Assembly (NCBI GenBank): GCA_016787105.1
Contig: JAEUVI010000391.1
Coordinates: 1 to 9,994, forward strand
Length of the DNA: 9,994 nt
DNA from: Chitinophagaceae bacterium
Lineage (GTDB): Bacteria; Bacteroidota; Bacteroidia; Chitinophagales; Chitinophagaceae
Direction: 5' to 3'
Shown in pieces: positions 1 to 6,042 of this stretch (the stretch's first letter is position 1; each line of letters begins with the position of its first letter). The notes under the pieces are model-generated. The model had not been told where the DNA came from. It saw nothing but the letters and a program-made list of their open reading frames with translations, and ran no database searches. A program made the translations under genes and the position numbers.

Positions 1-501
1 GAATTCAAAAGGCATTTTATGCCATTGTGTACCGGCGATTGTTTCGTTCGTAGTAATGTGCAGGTAAGTAGCAGTAGGAGATACAGCAAGATTTTTTGGA
101 ATGCTTGTATAATTATTTTCTTTTGTTGATCCGGCTATTTCAATATGCCCGAATAGTTTTCCTTCTTTAATCGCTTTGCTGCCCCATGTGCCAGTATCGG
201 TATAGGCGGCGCTGTCGTTTTCATTCAGGAGGTTCATTGGTACCTGCATGAACTGTGTAGTGGCTCCACCATGCAGAAACAATACTTCATGGTCGCTGTC
301 GAGGTTCATCAGTTCTTTAACTAATGACACTGCTTCATCCATCACTGCCTGGAATAAGGAAGTACGGTGGCCTATTTCAAGAATGGATAACCCTGTATTA
401 TTAAAATCAATTACTGCGCGGCTTGCTTCTTCAAATACTTCTTTGGGAAGTACCGATGGCCCTGAATTAAAATTATGTATCACCTGTGTCAACTGTTTCA
501 C
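1..501 (-). CDS. serC: Phosphoserine aminotransferase, N-terminal part (3' end beyond window)
   Basis: PLP-dependent enzyme of serine synthesis: converts 3-phosphohydroxypyruvate plus glutamate to phosphoserine; also used in the PLP biosynthesis route in some bacteria. Reading the minus strand from a GTG at 501-499 gives 167 residues with the SerC hallmarks: IHNFNSGPSVLP near the N-terminus (8-19), EIGHRT (42-47), the cofactor-phosphate loop HGGATTQF (77-84), TGTWGSKAIKE around W106, and HITTNETIAGTQ (148-159). The PLP-binding lysine lies further on and is outside the window, so the gene is cut by the window edge, not visibly broken. Start choice: an in-frame TAA lies two codons upstream of the GTG, and there is no ATG before the conserved region; a second GTG at 483-481 would give a protein beginning right at IHNFNSGP. 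The gene is separated from the phosphatase upstream by a terminator and has its own candidate promoter. Confidence 0.95.
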   Translation of the reverse strand, partial: MKQLTQVIHNFNSGPSVLPKEVFEEASRAVIDFNNTGLSILEIGHRTSLFQAVMDEAVSLVKELMNLDSDHEVLFLHGGATTQFMQVPMNLLNENDSAAYTDTGTWGSKAIKEGKLFGHIEIAGSTKENNYTSIPKNLAVSPTATYLHITTNETIAGTQWHKMPFEF

Positions 502-533
502 TGTTTAGCTTTTTAAAAAGAGATGCAAAGAAA

Positions 534-541
534 CAAAATTA
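534..541 (-). promoter_or_regulatory. Candidate Bacteroidota -7 box for serC
   Basis: On the minus strand the sequence TAATTTTG matches the Bacteroidota -7 consensus TAnnTTTG. It lies about 33 nt upstream of the GTG start. A weak -33-like CTTG ends 18 nt upstream of it, so only the -7 part is convincing. It sits downstream of the 628-666 terminator, which fits independent transcription of serC. Confidence 0.45.
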
Positions 542-627
542 CAGGCAAATGAGGGTTCGCAAGGGTGGAAACCGGGCTATAACTATTGAATCGCATATTG
601 ATTTGGACTGTAATCTCACGCAGCGGA

Positions 628-666
628 CAAAAAAATAAAAAACGGCGCAGTTGTATTTGCGCCGTT
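628..666 (-). terminator. Intrinsic terminator of the phosphatase gene
   Basis: The arms AACGGCGCA (641-649) and TGCGCCGTT (658-666) form a perfect 9-bp G+C-rich stem with an 8-nt loop. Read on the minus strand the stem is followed immediately by a T-rich tract (TTTTTTATTTTTTT, about 640 down to 628). It starts 29 nt past the phosphatase stop codon, which is a classic Rho-independent layout. There is only a weaker T-run on the other side (GAAAAAACC at 671-679), so it is mainly a minus-strand terminator. Confidence 0.88.
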
Positions 667-694
667 GCGTGAAAAAACCTGGGTTCGGCAGGTT

Positions 695-3600
695 CTAATC
701 TGTTACAACAAATTTTTGCGGAGTCTTTCTGTACCGGCCATTCAATTTTATGAAATACATTCCGTTGTGGAGCCGATCTGTTTGAATGAATTGTGAACCG
801 GTAAATTTATATTTCTGGATAATACGGCCACTTACATCGGTGATGACAGCTTCAACAGTTTCATTACTTCCTGTTCTAATCATTACCTGCTGGCCTTTTC
901 TCACCAGTGTTGGCTGTATTTTCAATGCAGCGTCATTCTTTTCGTCTGCATTTGTATTAGCAGTAAGGTTTATAATGCGTGCCCCACCGGTTACAGTAAT
1001 GTTGAATACATCTGTAAGACAGCTTACATTATCTGTTACACTAATAGTCGAATTAACAGTCGGGCTCACTGAAATACTTCTTGTTGTACTGCTGCTGCCT
1101 TGCCATATGTATGTTGTTGCAGGCCATGAAGCAGTCAATTGCGTGGGTGTACCAGGTTCTATCGAAATATTTGTTGTCTTGTTTACATTTTTCATCAGTG
1201 AAAACTGGTCAGAGATAACACCTGTGCGGCGGATAAATTTTGCATCGAGCCGGTTATCTTCTATTTCAAAATACAAAGTACCACCATCATTGAAAGAGAA
1301 TGGCAATGCATTGTGCGGGTAACCGCTTTGTATACCACCGCTTGCACCTGCAGAGCCTGCTACCACATATACAGTACCATGATTTTGTCCGTCTACAGTT
1401 GTATACGGACAGGAATTGGCAGAACCATCATATTTTCCGCTGCTGCTGCTCAGTGTATGTGTCGCTGCATTGAAGGATGCTTCATTGCCATAATAACCAT
1501 TTAATAAATAGGAACGTTCATAGTTATGACTATGGCCGCAGATAATCAAATCAACACCCATGCGTTCCAATATGCGGATAAAATTCTGCCGCATTGAAAT
1601 CAACTCAGTTTCCGTATCGGAGTTATGGCTTCCCATGGTATAAGGAGGGTGATGCCAGTAAGCGATGACCCAAGGTTTTGTATTCGCTTCAAGATCCTGC
1701 TTTACCCATACGGCCTGTGCGCCTGTTGTATCATACAATCTTGTTGTGCCACTGTTTTCCAATCCATAAGAATCCAATGATAGGAAATGAATATTTCCCC
1801 AATCCCATGAATAATACGCTTCGGTACCGGAAGCTACACCGCCACATTGTGCAGCAGATGGATTGGAGAAAATAGAATAATACGGAATATTATGATCTAC
1901 CTGGCGTGCAGCAGTATTGGCATAATCATGATTGCCGGGAGAAGGGAATAGCTGGTGATTTTTTAAAATATTGGAACTGTAAATATTAAAATATTGCGAC
2001 TGGTATTCATTGTCCGTGCCACTGTTATACGCATTGTCACCAAGCAGCAACAATACTTCCGCAGGATTGGAACCTGCATAATTGAGATAAGAAGTTAATG
2101 TGCCGGACTGGTAAGAATTATCGTTTCTGCCACAGTCGCCAAAAGCTGCAATGCGTATTTTTCTTGTGGTGCCAGCGGGCGGCGCAGTGATAAAGAAATT
2201 ATCATTTCCGCTTTGCAGGGATTGTGTGCTGCTGCCAAAGCGGTAATAATATTTTGTATCTGGCATAAGACCTGTGATACGTATTTCATGTTCTGTTACG
2301 GATGCGGCATCATCTACTACGGTTGGATAAGAGCCGAAAGCTGTTCCTACTTCCAGCCGGCTGTTGGTAGCAACATCTGTGCGCCATCTTAGTGTTACTT
2401 CAGTCTGGTTGCCCATCTGCAAATATGGGCCCCGTGTGAGTGATGCTGATCCGCCTGTAGAACTGCCATTGCCAATTAATTCAAGATCAAAACTCAGATC
2501 GGAACTGGTAGCAGCATTCTGGTGTATTTCCACAGCAATAGTATTATTTCCATTTACAAAGAACGATGAGGAAAGTGAAACGGTTTGAGCAGTTCCTCCA
2601 TCATCACTTGCGGCGCTGGATGCGAGTGTCGCGTTCGTAACAGTTCCGGTCGGCATATTTGTGCGGTAGCGTTCTGTTCCGTTAATGTACACTACAGCAC
2701 CATCATCTCTTTTTATGTTCAGAGTAAAATTGGTATAAGAAGTAGCTGAAGGTATTGCCACTGTTTTTCTGAAATAGGTAGTAATGTATTTACTGTTTGC
2801 ATTGGTACCATAGCTAACGATTGTTGCTTCATCACCGTCACCATACCCAAGTTGTGCATTGCCACTGGCCCATGCTGCATCGTTGAATGCTGATGCACTC
2901 CATGCTGTACCCTGGTTGCTTCCGTTGTCAAGATATTTCCAGGAACTGTTATACGGAATGACAGTAGCGGTAGGAGGAGTGTTTGGTACAGGAATACCTG
3001 TTATTTCCAAATCAAAGCTCAAGTCGGTGCTGTTAGCAGCATTCTGGTGCACTTCCACAGCAATAGTATTATTGCCTTCGGCAAACGCATTCGCCGCTAA
3101 AGTTGCAGTTTGCGCGGTAGCGCCATCATCGCCTGCAGCAGTTGATGCAAGTGTAGTGTTTGCAATGGTCCCGGTTGGCATATTATTCCGATATACCTCT
3201 ATATTATTAATATAAATAACCACACCATCGTCCCGCTTTACATTTAAAGTATACCCGCTGTACTGCGCCACATTTGTAATACTCACTACTTTTCTGAAAT
3301 AGGTAGTAATGTATTTACTGTTTGCATTGCTGCCATAGCTAACAATTGTCGCTTCGTCACCATCGCCATATCCAAACTGTGCTGTGCCTACGCGCCATGC
3401 AGCATCATTGAACGATACCCCACGCCAGTTAGAGCCCTGGTTGCTACCATTATCAAGGTATTTCCATGTACTGTTGTATGAAAGTAAAGCGCCTGAAGGT
3501 GGCGGTACAGTTATTACGGTTGCAGTTAATTCCAAATCAAAACTCAGGTCGGAACTATTCGCTGCATTCTGATGCATCTCAACAGCGATGGTATTACTGC

Positions 3601-4078
3601 CTTCAGTAAAAGCGGATGCAGGTAATGTTACTGTCTGTGCAGTAGCGCCATCGTCGCTGGCTGCGCTTGAAGCAAGTGTTGTTCTTGATATAGTACCTGT
3701 TGGCATGTTATTGCGATATGCTTCCGTACCATTGATGTAAATGACCACACCGTCATCTCTTTTTACATTCAAAGTATAGCTGCCATTTTGTGCAGCATTG
3801 GTAATATTGATTGTCTTTCTGAAATAAGTAGTAATGTATTTGCTGTTTGCATTACTACCATAGCTAACCACCGTTGTTTCATCGCCATCTCCGTAACCGA
3901 GTTGAGCATTGCCTGCAGACCATGCAGCGTCATTAAAGGAAGATGCCCGCCAGGCTGTACCTTGATTGGAGCCATTGTCAAGGTATTTCCAGTTTGAACC
4001 GTAGGGGATGATTGTTGTTTGAGCAGATGCTTCTTTAATAGCAATTGATGCTATCAGTAACAGGATGATTTTATGCAT
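695..4078 (-). CDS. Secreted purple-acid-phosphatase-like metallophosphoesterase with three N-terminal repeats and T9SS sorting domain
   Basis: 1127-residue exported enzyme, predicted to hydrolyse phosphate esters outside the cell or on its surface. Domain order: signal peptide (1-19, ASA then Q20); three near-identical beta-rich modules of about 165 residues (23-187, 198-362, 373-537); a fibronectin-like purple acid phosphatase N-terminal domain (about 546-635, beginning LTRGPYLQ); a calcineurin-like phosphoesterase domain (about 640-950); an Ig/PKD-like domain (about 968-1030); and a type IX secretion sorting tail (about 1050-1127, with DVSGRII and LHNGMYFIKL). The metal-site motifs are complete: GDCG (D648), GDNAY (D681, Y684), GNHD (N716, H717), HHPPY (H809) and GHSHNYER (H849, H851). 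The GDxxY tyrosine is the ligand typical of purple acid phosphatases. The true substrate cannot be read from sequence. The gene ends at a strong terminator and lies 138 bp after a phospholipase/nuclease gene on the same strand. The start ATG is followed directly by an ordinary signal peptide, so it is well supported. Confidence 0.93.
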   Translation of the reverse strand: MHKIILLLIASIAIKEASAQTTIIPYGSNWKYLDNGSNQGTAWRASSFNDAAWSAGNAQLGYGDGDETTVVSYGSNANSKYITTYFRKTINITNAAQNGSYTLNVKRDDGVVIYINGTEAYRNNMPTGTISRTTLASSAASDDGATAQTVTLPASAFTEGSNTIAVEMHQNAANSSDLSFDLELTATVITVPPPSGALLSYNSTWKYLDNGSNQGSNWRGVSFNDAAWRVGTAQFGYGDGDEATIVSYGSNANSKYITTYFRKVVSITNVAQYSGYTLNVKRDDGVVIYINNIEVYRNNMPTGTIANTTLASTAAGDDGATAQTATLAANAFAEGNNTIAVEVHQNAANSTDLSFDLEITGIPVPNTPPTATVIPYNSSWKYLDNGSNQGTAWSASAFNDAAWASGNAQLGYGDGDEATIVSYGTNANSKYITTYFRKTVAIPSATSYTNFTLNIKRDDGAVVYINGTERYRTNMPTGTVTNATLASSAASDDGGTAQTVSLSSSFFVNGNNTIAVEIHQNAATSSDLSFDLELIGNGSSTGGSASLTRGPYLQMGNQTEVTLRWRTDVATNSRLEVGTAFGSYPTVVDDAASVTEHEIRITGLMPDTKYYYRFGSSTQSLQSGNDNFFITAPPAGTTRKIRIAAFGDCGRNDNSYQSGTLTSYLNYAGSNPAEVLLLLGDNAYNSGTDNEYQSQYFNIYSSNILKNHQLFPSPGNHDYANTAARQVDHNIPYYSIFSNPSAAQCGGVASGTEAYYSWDWGNIHFLSLDSYGLENSGTTRLYDTTGAQAVWVKQDLEANTKPWVIAYWHHPPYTMGSHNSDTETELISMRQNFIRILERMGVDLIICGHSHNYERSYLLNGYYGNEASFNAATHTLSSSSGKYDGSANSCPYTTVDGQNHGTVYVVAGSAGASGGIQSGYPHNALPFSFNDGGTLYFEIEDNRLDAKFIRRTGVISDQFSLMKNVNKTTNISIEPGTPTQLTASWPATTYIWQGSSSTTRSISVSPTVNSTISVTDNVSCLTDVFNITVTGGARIINLTANTNADEKNDAALKIQPTLVRKGQQVMIRTGSNETVEAVITDVSGRIIQKYKFTGSQFIQTDRLHNGMYFIKLNGRYRKTPQKFVVTD
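2468..2962 (-). repeat. Tandem module 3 of the phosphatase (residues 373-537)
   Basis: Third copy, with WKYLDNGSNQG at W380, again 175 residues after copy 2. It is linked by VPNTPPT to copy 2 and by a Gly/Ser linker (GNGSSTGGSAS) to the phosphatase part. The N-terminal segment TAW.AS.FNDAAW..GNAQLGYGDGDE is closer to copy 1 than to copy 2. Confidence 0.85.
2993..3487 (-). repeat. Tandem module 2 of the phosphatase (residues 198-362)
   Basis: Second copy, starting with WKYLDNGSNQG at W205, exactly 175 residues (525 bp) after the same Trp in copy 1. It is joined to copy 1 by a proline-rich linker (VPPPSG). It is the most diverged in the module core (for example INNIEVYR instead of INGTEAYR), but its spacing is unchanged. 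Confidence 0.85.
3518..4012 (-). repeat. Tandem module 1 of the phosphatase (residues 23-187)
   Basis: First of three repeated modules. Landmarks are WKYLDNGSNQG (from W30), a GYGDGDE turn, YITTYFRK, KRDDGVVIYING, YRNNMPTGTI, a TLAS..A..DDG..AQT segment and HQNAANSSDLSFDLEL at the end. It resembles the galactose-binding-like modules that precede metallophosphoesterase and other catalytic domains in secreted Bacteroidota proteins; a glycan or surface-anchoring role is inference. Confidence 0.85.
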
Positions 4079-4183
4079 AACAGTTCGTTAAGGGATTATG
4101 GAGCAAAAAAAGTTACCCTCGAATAAAATCTATTTTATGCAACCTGTAAATTTTTTTATTGAAAATTAAGGGTATTTGCTTAA

Positions 4184-4195
4184 TGATAATTATCA
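4184..4195. promoter_or_regulatory. Palindrome resembling a Fur-type box upstream of the phosphatase gene
   Basis: TGATAATTATCA is a perfect 12-bp palindrome lying about 105 bp upstream of the phosphatase start and 22 bp past the preceding gene's stop. With its flanks (TAATGATAAT...) it matches 13 of 19 positions of the classical Fur consensus by eye. The region is AT-rich, so chance is a real possibility, and no clear TAnnTTTG promoter was found in this 138-bp gap. It could alternatively be a weak stem inside a TTGCT...AGCAA hairpin. Confidence 0.25.
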
Positions 4196-4216
4196 ATTTC
4201 TTTTATAGCAACAGTT

Positions 4217-5182
4217 TTACTCATGCTCTCTTTCAGTTGCAGTACTATTATTCCATGCAGCATTAAGTTCTTCAAACTCTTTCAGATCTTCTTTATTAAA
4301 CTCTTTATTCACAAGTTTGGTAAGATCTGGTTGTCCTGCATTTACCCACGCAGTATACCAGAGAGAGGCAACAGCATAAACAGATTGCCGCATTCTTCTT
4401 TCCACCATGCCTTTTAGTTTTTCATTGTAGGCATTGGAATATGCAGCTGAATATTGTCTTATGATAACACCATTTCTTTCTTCAAATGAAAATTTTTGAT
4501 CCACGGGATATGTTTTGCTTAATTCCTTTTCAAATCGCAATACAGTATCCGCTGCAGCACCGCTTTCCAATACACGTGCCCAGATAAATTCGGCAGGCTT
4601 GTTTATATATTCCGCTTTACCGATAAAAAAATCCCATTCTTTTTCAGCGAGCAATTCCGGTATACGGCTTTCCCAAAAACCATGGATGCCTTTCTGATCA
4701 GAGTACTGTCCGTTGTGATTGCTACAGGCATGAAGCGGTACATGCAAATCGGCAATATAATGTCCGAGTTCAGCAGATAGTTTTAAAATCTTTGCCTGGT
4801 TTTTTTCTTTAAAGGCGAATGTTAATCGTTGCAGCATAACCTGCACCCACCAGGGCCCGATACCATATGCCTGTAAACTGTCTTCCGAAAATTTTGTAAC
4901 GGCATCATTCCAATTATGTGGCAAATCGGTATATGGATATTTGCCATAATGATCGATATCTATATAATGCCGGGAGCCTTCGTAAGGCAATGCATATCTT
5001 CTTTTGTCCGGGTCTACTGCATGCTCTGTAAGAAAATCTGAATTTGATTTATACAGCGCCATCATTTGCGGAGGTAATAAATAGATGGCATAGTTATTTA
5101 TCTTCTTATGGCCATAAAAGCCCCAACAGAAACAATGCTGATTGATTAAAGAGAGCAGCAGTATGAAAACTATTTTTTTCAT
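4217..5182 (-). CDS. Zinc-dependent phospholipase C / S1-P1 nuclease family secreted enzyme
   Basis: 321-residue exported hydrolase that should cut phosphodiester bonds in phospholipids or nucleic acids using three zinc ions. A signal peptide (1-19) ends just before W20, so the mature protein starts with Trp, whose N-terminal amine is a zinc ligand in this superfamily. Other ligands visible: H25 (WGFYGH, same W-x4-H spacing as P1 nuclease), D57, H72, H141, D145 and H151 (HYIADLHVPLH, the H-x3-D-x5-H motif), H167 and E171 (HGFWE). The last H-x3-E pair matches bacterial phospholipase C, whereas P1 nuclease has H-x3-D, so lipid versus nucleic-acid substrate is open. Its ATG overlaps the stop of the DUF502 gene (ATGA), pointing to co-transcription and translational coupling. 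HCFC near the cleavage site is not a lipobox. Sure of the superfamily, unsure of the substrate. Confidence 0.88.
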   Translation of the reverse strand: MKKIVFILLLSLINQHCFCWGFYGHKKINNYAIYLLPPQMMALYKSNSDFLTEHAVDPDKRRYALPYEGSRHYIDIDHYGKYPYTDLPHNWNDAVTKFSEDSLQAYGIGPWWVQVMLQRLTFAFKEKNQAKILKLSAELGHYIADLHVPLHACSNHNGQYSDQKGIHGFWESRIPELLAEKEWDFFIGKAEYINKPAEFIWARVLESGAAADTVLRFEKELSKTYPVDQKFSFEERNGVIIRQYSAAYSNAYNEKLKGMVERRMRQSVYAVASLWYTAWVNAGQPDLTKLVNKEFNKEDLKEFEELNAAWNNSTATEREHE

Positions 5183-5781
5183 TTCTTTTCTTCAGTCTCA
5201 TCCAGGTCTACCACACCACCCGTAACCGCGTACTTCATTGCCTGGCCCGCCGAGATAGACTCAATAGGTTTTACTCTTTCTCTAGGCAGTATATATAATT
5301 GACCGGCAAAATTGTAAGATTGTGGCACATATACCGCGATTGTACTGCTGCCCAGTTCAAATTTTTCCATTTCTTCATCTGTAATGAAACCTACAATCCA
5401 TACATCATTGGCGAATACATTTATCAATACTGATTTATTAAACTTCCGTTTATCGCCGGCAAATGCTTCAAAGAAATCTTTTATAGAAGAATAAATAAAT
5501 TTGATACCAGGTGTTTTTTCCAACCAGTGATCAAAAAATTCAATCAGGCCACCCATTAAATAATTGGAGCTTACCCAACCTACCAGTATCACAAATACTA
5601 TGATAATGACAAAACCAAGCCCGGGAATATTAAGATAGGGCCGCAAAATACCATCTACCTTATCAAACAACCAGTAGAGCAGGTAAGCGGTTATACCAAT
5701 GGGTGCAAGAATGATAATACCCTGTATAAAATAATTGAAGATTTTTTTCAGTGTGCTTTTGCCTCTTTTGGATGGCCCCAT
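5179..5781 (-). CDS. DUF502 family inner-membrane protein
   Basis: 200-residue protein of the DUF502 family, whose members are widespread in bacteria and include the plant COV (continuous vascular ring) proteins; the molecular function is not established. A basic N-terminus (KRGKSTLKK) precedes two hydrophobic segments (about 17-39, containing IIILAPIGITAYLLYWLF, and about 54-76, containing GFVIIIVFVILVGWV). Then come the family features: a conserved amphipathic stretch (TPGIKFIYSSIKDFFEAF, 90-107), a globular beta-rich part with TIAVYVPQS and LYILPRERV, and a C-terminal SAGQAMKYAVTGGVV segment. The length is normal for the family. It is the first gene of a minus-strand group, sharing ATGA with the phospholipase/nuclease gene. 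ATG at 5781 is the first Met of the ORF and lies just after a -7 promoter element, giving a very short leader. Confidence 0.87.
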   Translation of the reverse strand: MGPSKRGKSTLKKIFNYFIQGIIILAPIGITAYLLYWLFDKVDGILRPYLNIPGLGFVIIIVFVILVGWVSSNYLMGGLIEFFDHWLEKTPGIKFIYSSIKDFFEAFAGDKRKFNKSVLINVFANDVWIVGFITDEEMEKFELGSSTIAVYVPQSYNFAGQLYILPRERVKPIESISAGQAMKYAVTGGVVDLDETEEKK

Positions 5782-5797
5782 AGTTTCGTATTTGAAG

Positions 5798-5805
5798 CAA
5801 ATGTA
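5798..5805 (-). promoter_or_regulatory. Candidate -7 box for the DUF502-led group
   Basis: TACATTTG on the minus strand is an exact match to TAnnTTTG, 16 nt before the DUF502 start codon, so the leader would be only about a dozen nucleotides. No TTTG sits at the usual 19-20 nt upstream; the nearest upstream copy (ACACATTTG) is 28 nt away, too far for a standard -33 box. Confidence 0.45.
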
Positions 5806-5870
5806 CTAATGCGGCGATGAACGCCTGTTATCGCAAATGTGTCCTATAAATCAGTACGCTTTTATAATAA

Positions 5871-5912
5871 TGAATGTTCGTTTTTATAACTCGAACTTTT
5901 TTTGAACATTCA
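5871..5912. repeat. Inverted repeat in the divergent intergenic region
   Basis: TGAATGTTC (5871-5879) and GAACATTCA (5904-5912) are perfect 9-bp complements separated by 24 nt. A second nested pair, GTTCG (5876-5880) and CGAAC (5892-5896), overlaps it, so GTTCG-like half-sites occur three times within 42 bp. It lies between the two divergent promoters, about 65 bp from the DUF502 -7 box and about 80 bp from the tetR -33 box. It could be a regulator site or an alternative hairpin; there is no T-tract placing it as a terminator for an adjacent gene. Confidence 0.5.
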
Positions 5913-5961
5913 GAATATTTTCAGGGTTCATTCGTCTGCCGCAGGGAAATGTAAAAAAATT

Positions 5962-6005
5962 GTTACGAAAGGTAGTATTATTGGATGGAAACTTTGGTTA
6001 CGAAA
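5962..6005 (+). repeat. Direct repeat GTTACGAAA upstream of and inside the tetR operator
   Basis: The 9-mer GTTACGAAA occurs at 5962-5970 and again at 5997-6005, 35 bp apart. The second copy fills most of the spacer between the arms of the promoter palindrome. Thirty-five bp is not a whole number of helical turns (about 3.3), so the copies lie on somewhat different DNA faces. Confidence 0.55.
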
Positions 6006-6016
6006 AAAGTTTCCAT
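5985..6016. promoter_or_regulatory. Probable TetR operator: 11-bp-arm palindrome over the tetR promoter
   Basis: ATGGAAACTTT (5985-5995) and AAAGTTTCCAT (6006-6016) are perfect inverted arms with a 10-nt spacer, 32 bp in all. The left arm contains the TTT of the -33 TTTG and the right arm runs into the first base of the -7 box, so a protein bound here would block RNA polymerase. The obvious candidate is the TetR-family product of the adjacent gene (autorepression); this is inference from position and symmetry. Confidence 0.72.
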
Positions 6017-6023
6017 AGTTTTG
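5993..6023 (+). promoter_or_regulatory. Promoter of the tetR-efflux operon
   Basis: TTTG (5993-5996), a 19-nt spacer (5997-6015) and TAGTTTTG (6016-6023) match the Bacteroidota vegetative promoter TTTG-N19-TAnnTTTG at every defined base. Transcription would begin around 6028-6031, leaving a leader of roughly 12-15 nt before the ATG at 6043. Confidence 0.8.
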
Positions 6024-6042
6024 CTCCCGATTTTTTAAGGCT

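Noticed and set aside
1..6. GAATTC at the very start of the window, possibly a cloning junction
   Set aside because: The serC frame reads through it with the family sequence intact (...HKMPFEF), so it looks native.
248..508. 86-codon plus-strand open frame
   Set aside because: It is antisense to serC, whose protein motifs are unmistakable; the plus-strand product has no recognisable features.
786..1322. 178-codon plus-strand open frame, hydrophobic looking
   Set aside because: Shadow of the phosphatase gene (Ig-like and sorting-tail region) on the other strand. Its hydrophobic stretches are what antisense Thr/Ser/Asn/Val-rich coding gives.
2468..4012. Long regularly spaced repeats that might suggest a CRISPR array or mobile element
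   Set aside because: The units are 525-bp coding modules in frame with the phosphatase, without short palindromic repeats, spacers, transposase or target-site duplications.
4123..4138. ATAAAAT/ATTTTAT inverted repeat upstream of the phosphatase
   Set aside because: Only A/T bases with a 2-nt spacer in very AT-rich DNA; easily chance and not linked to a promoter match.
5126..5130. Possible lipoprotein cysteine (HCFC) in the phospholipase/nuclease leader
   Set aside because: The residues before either Cys do not form a lipobox, and the family needs a free N-terminal Trp right after it as zinc ligand.
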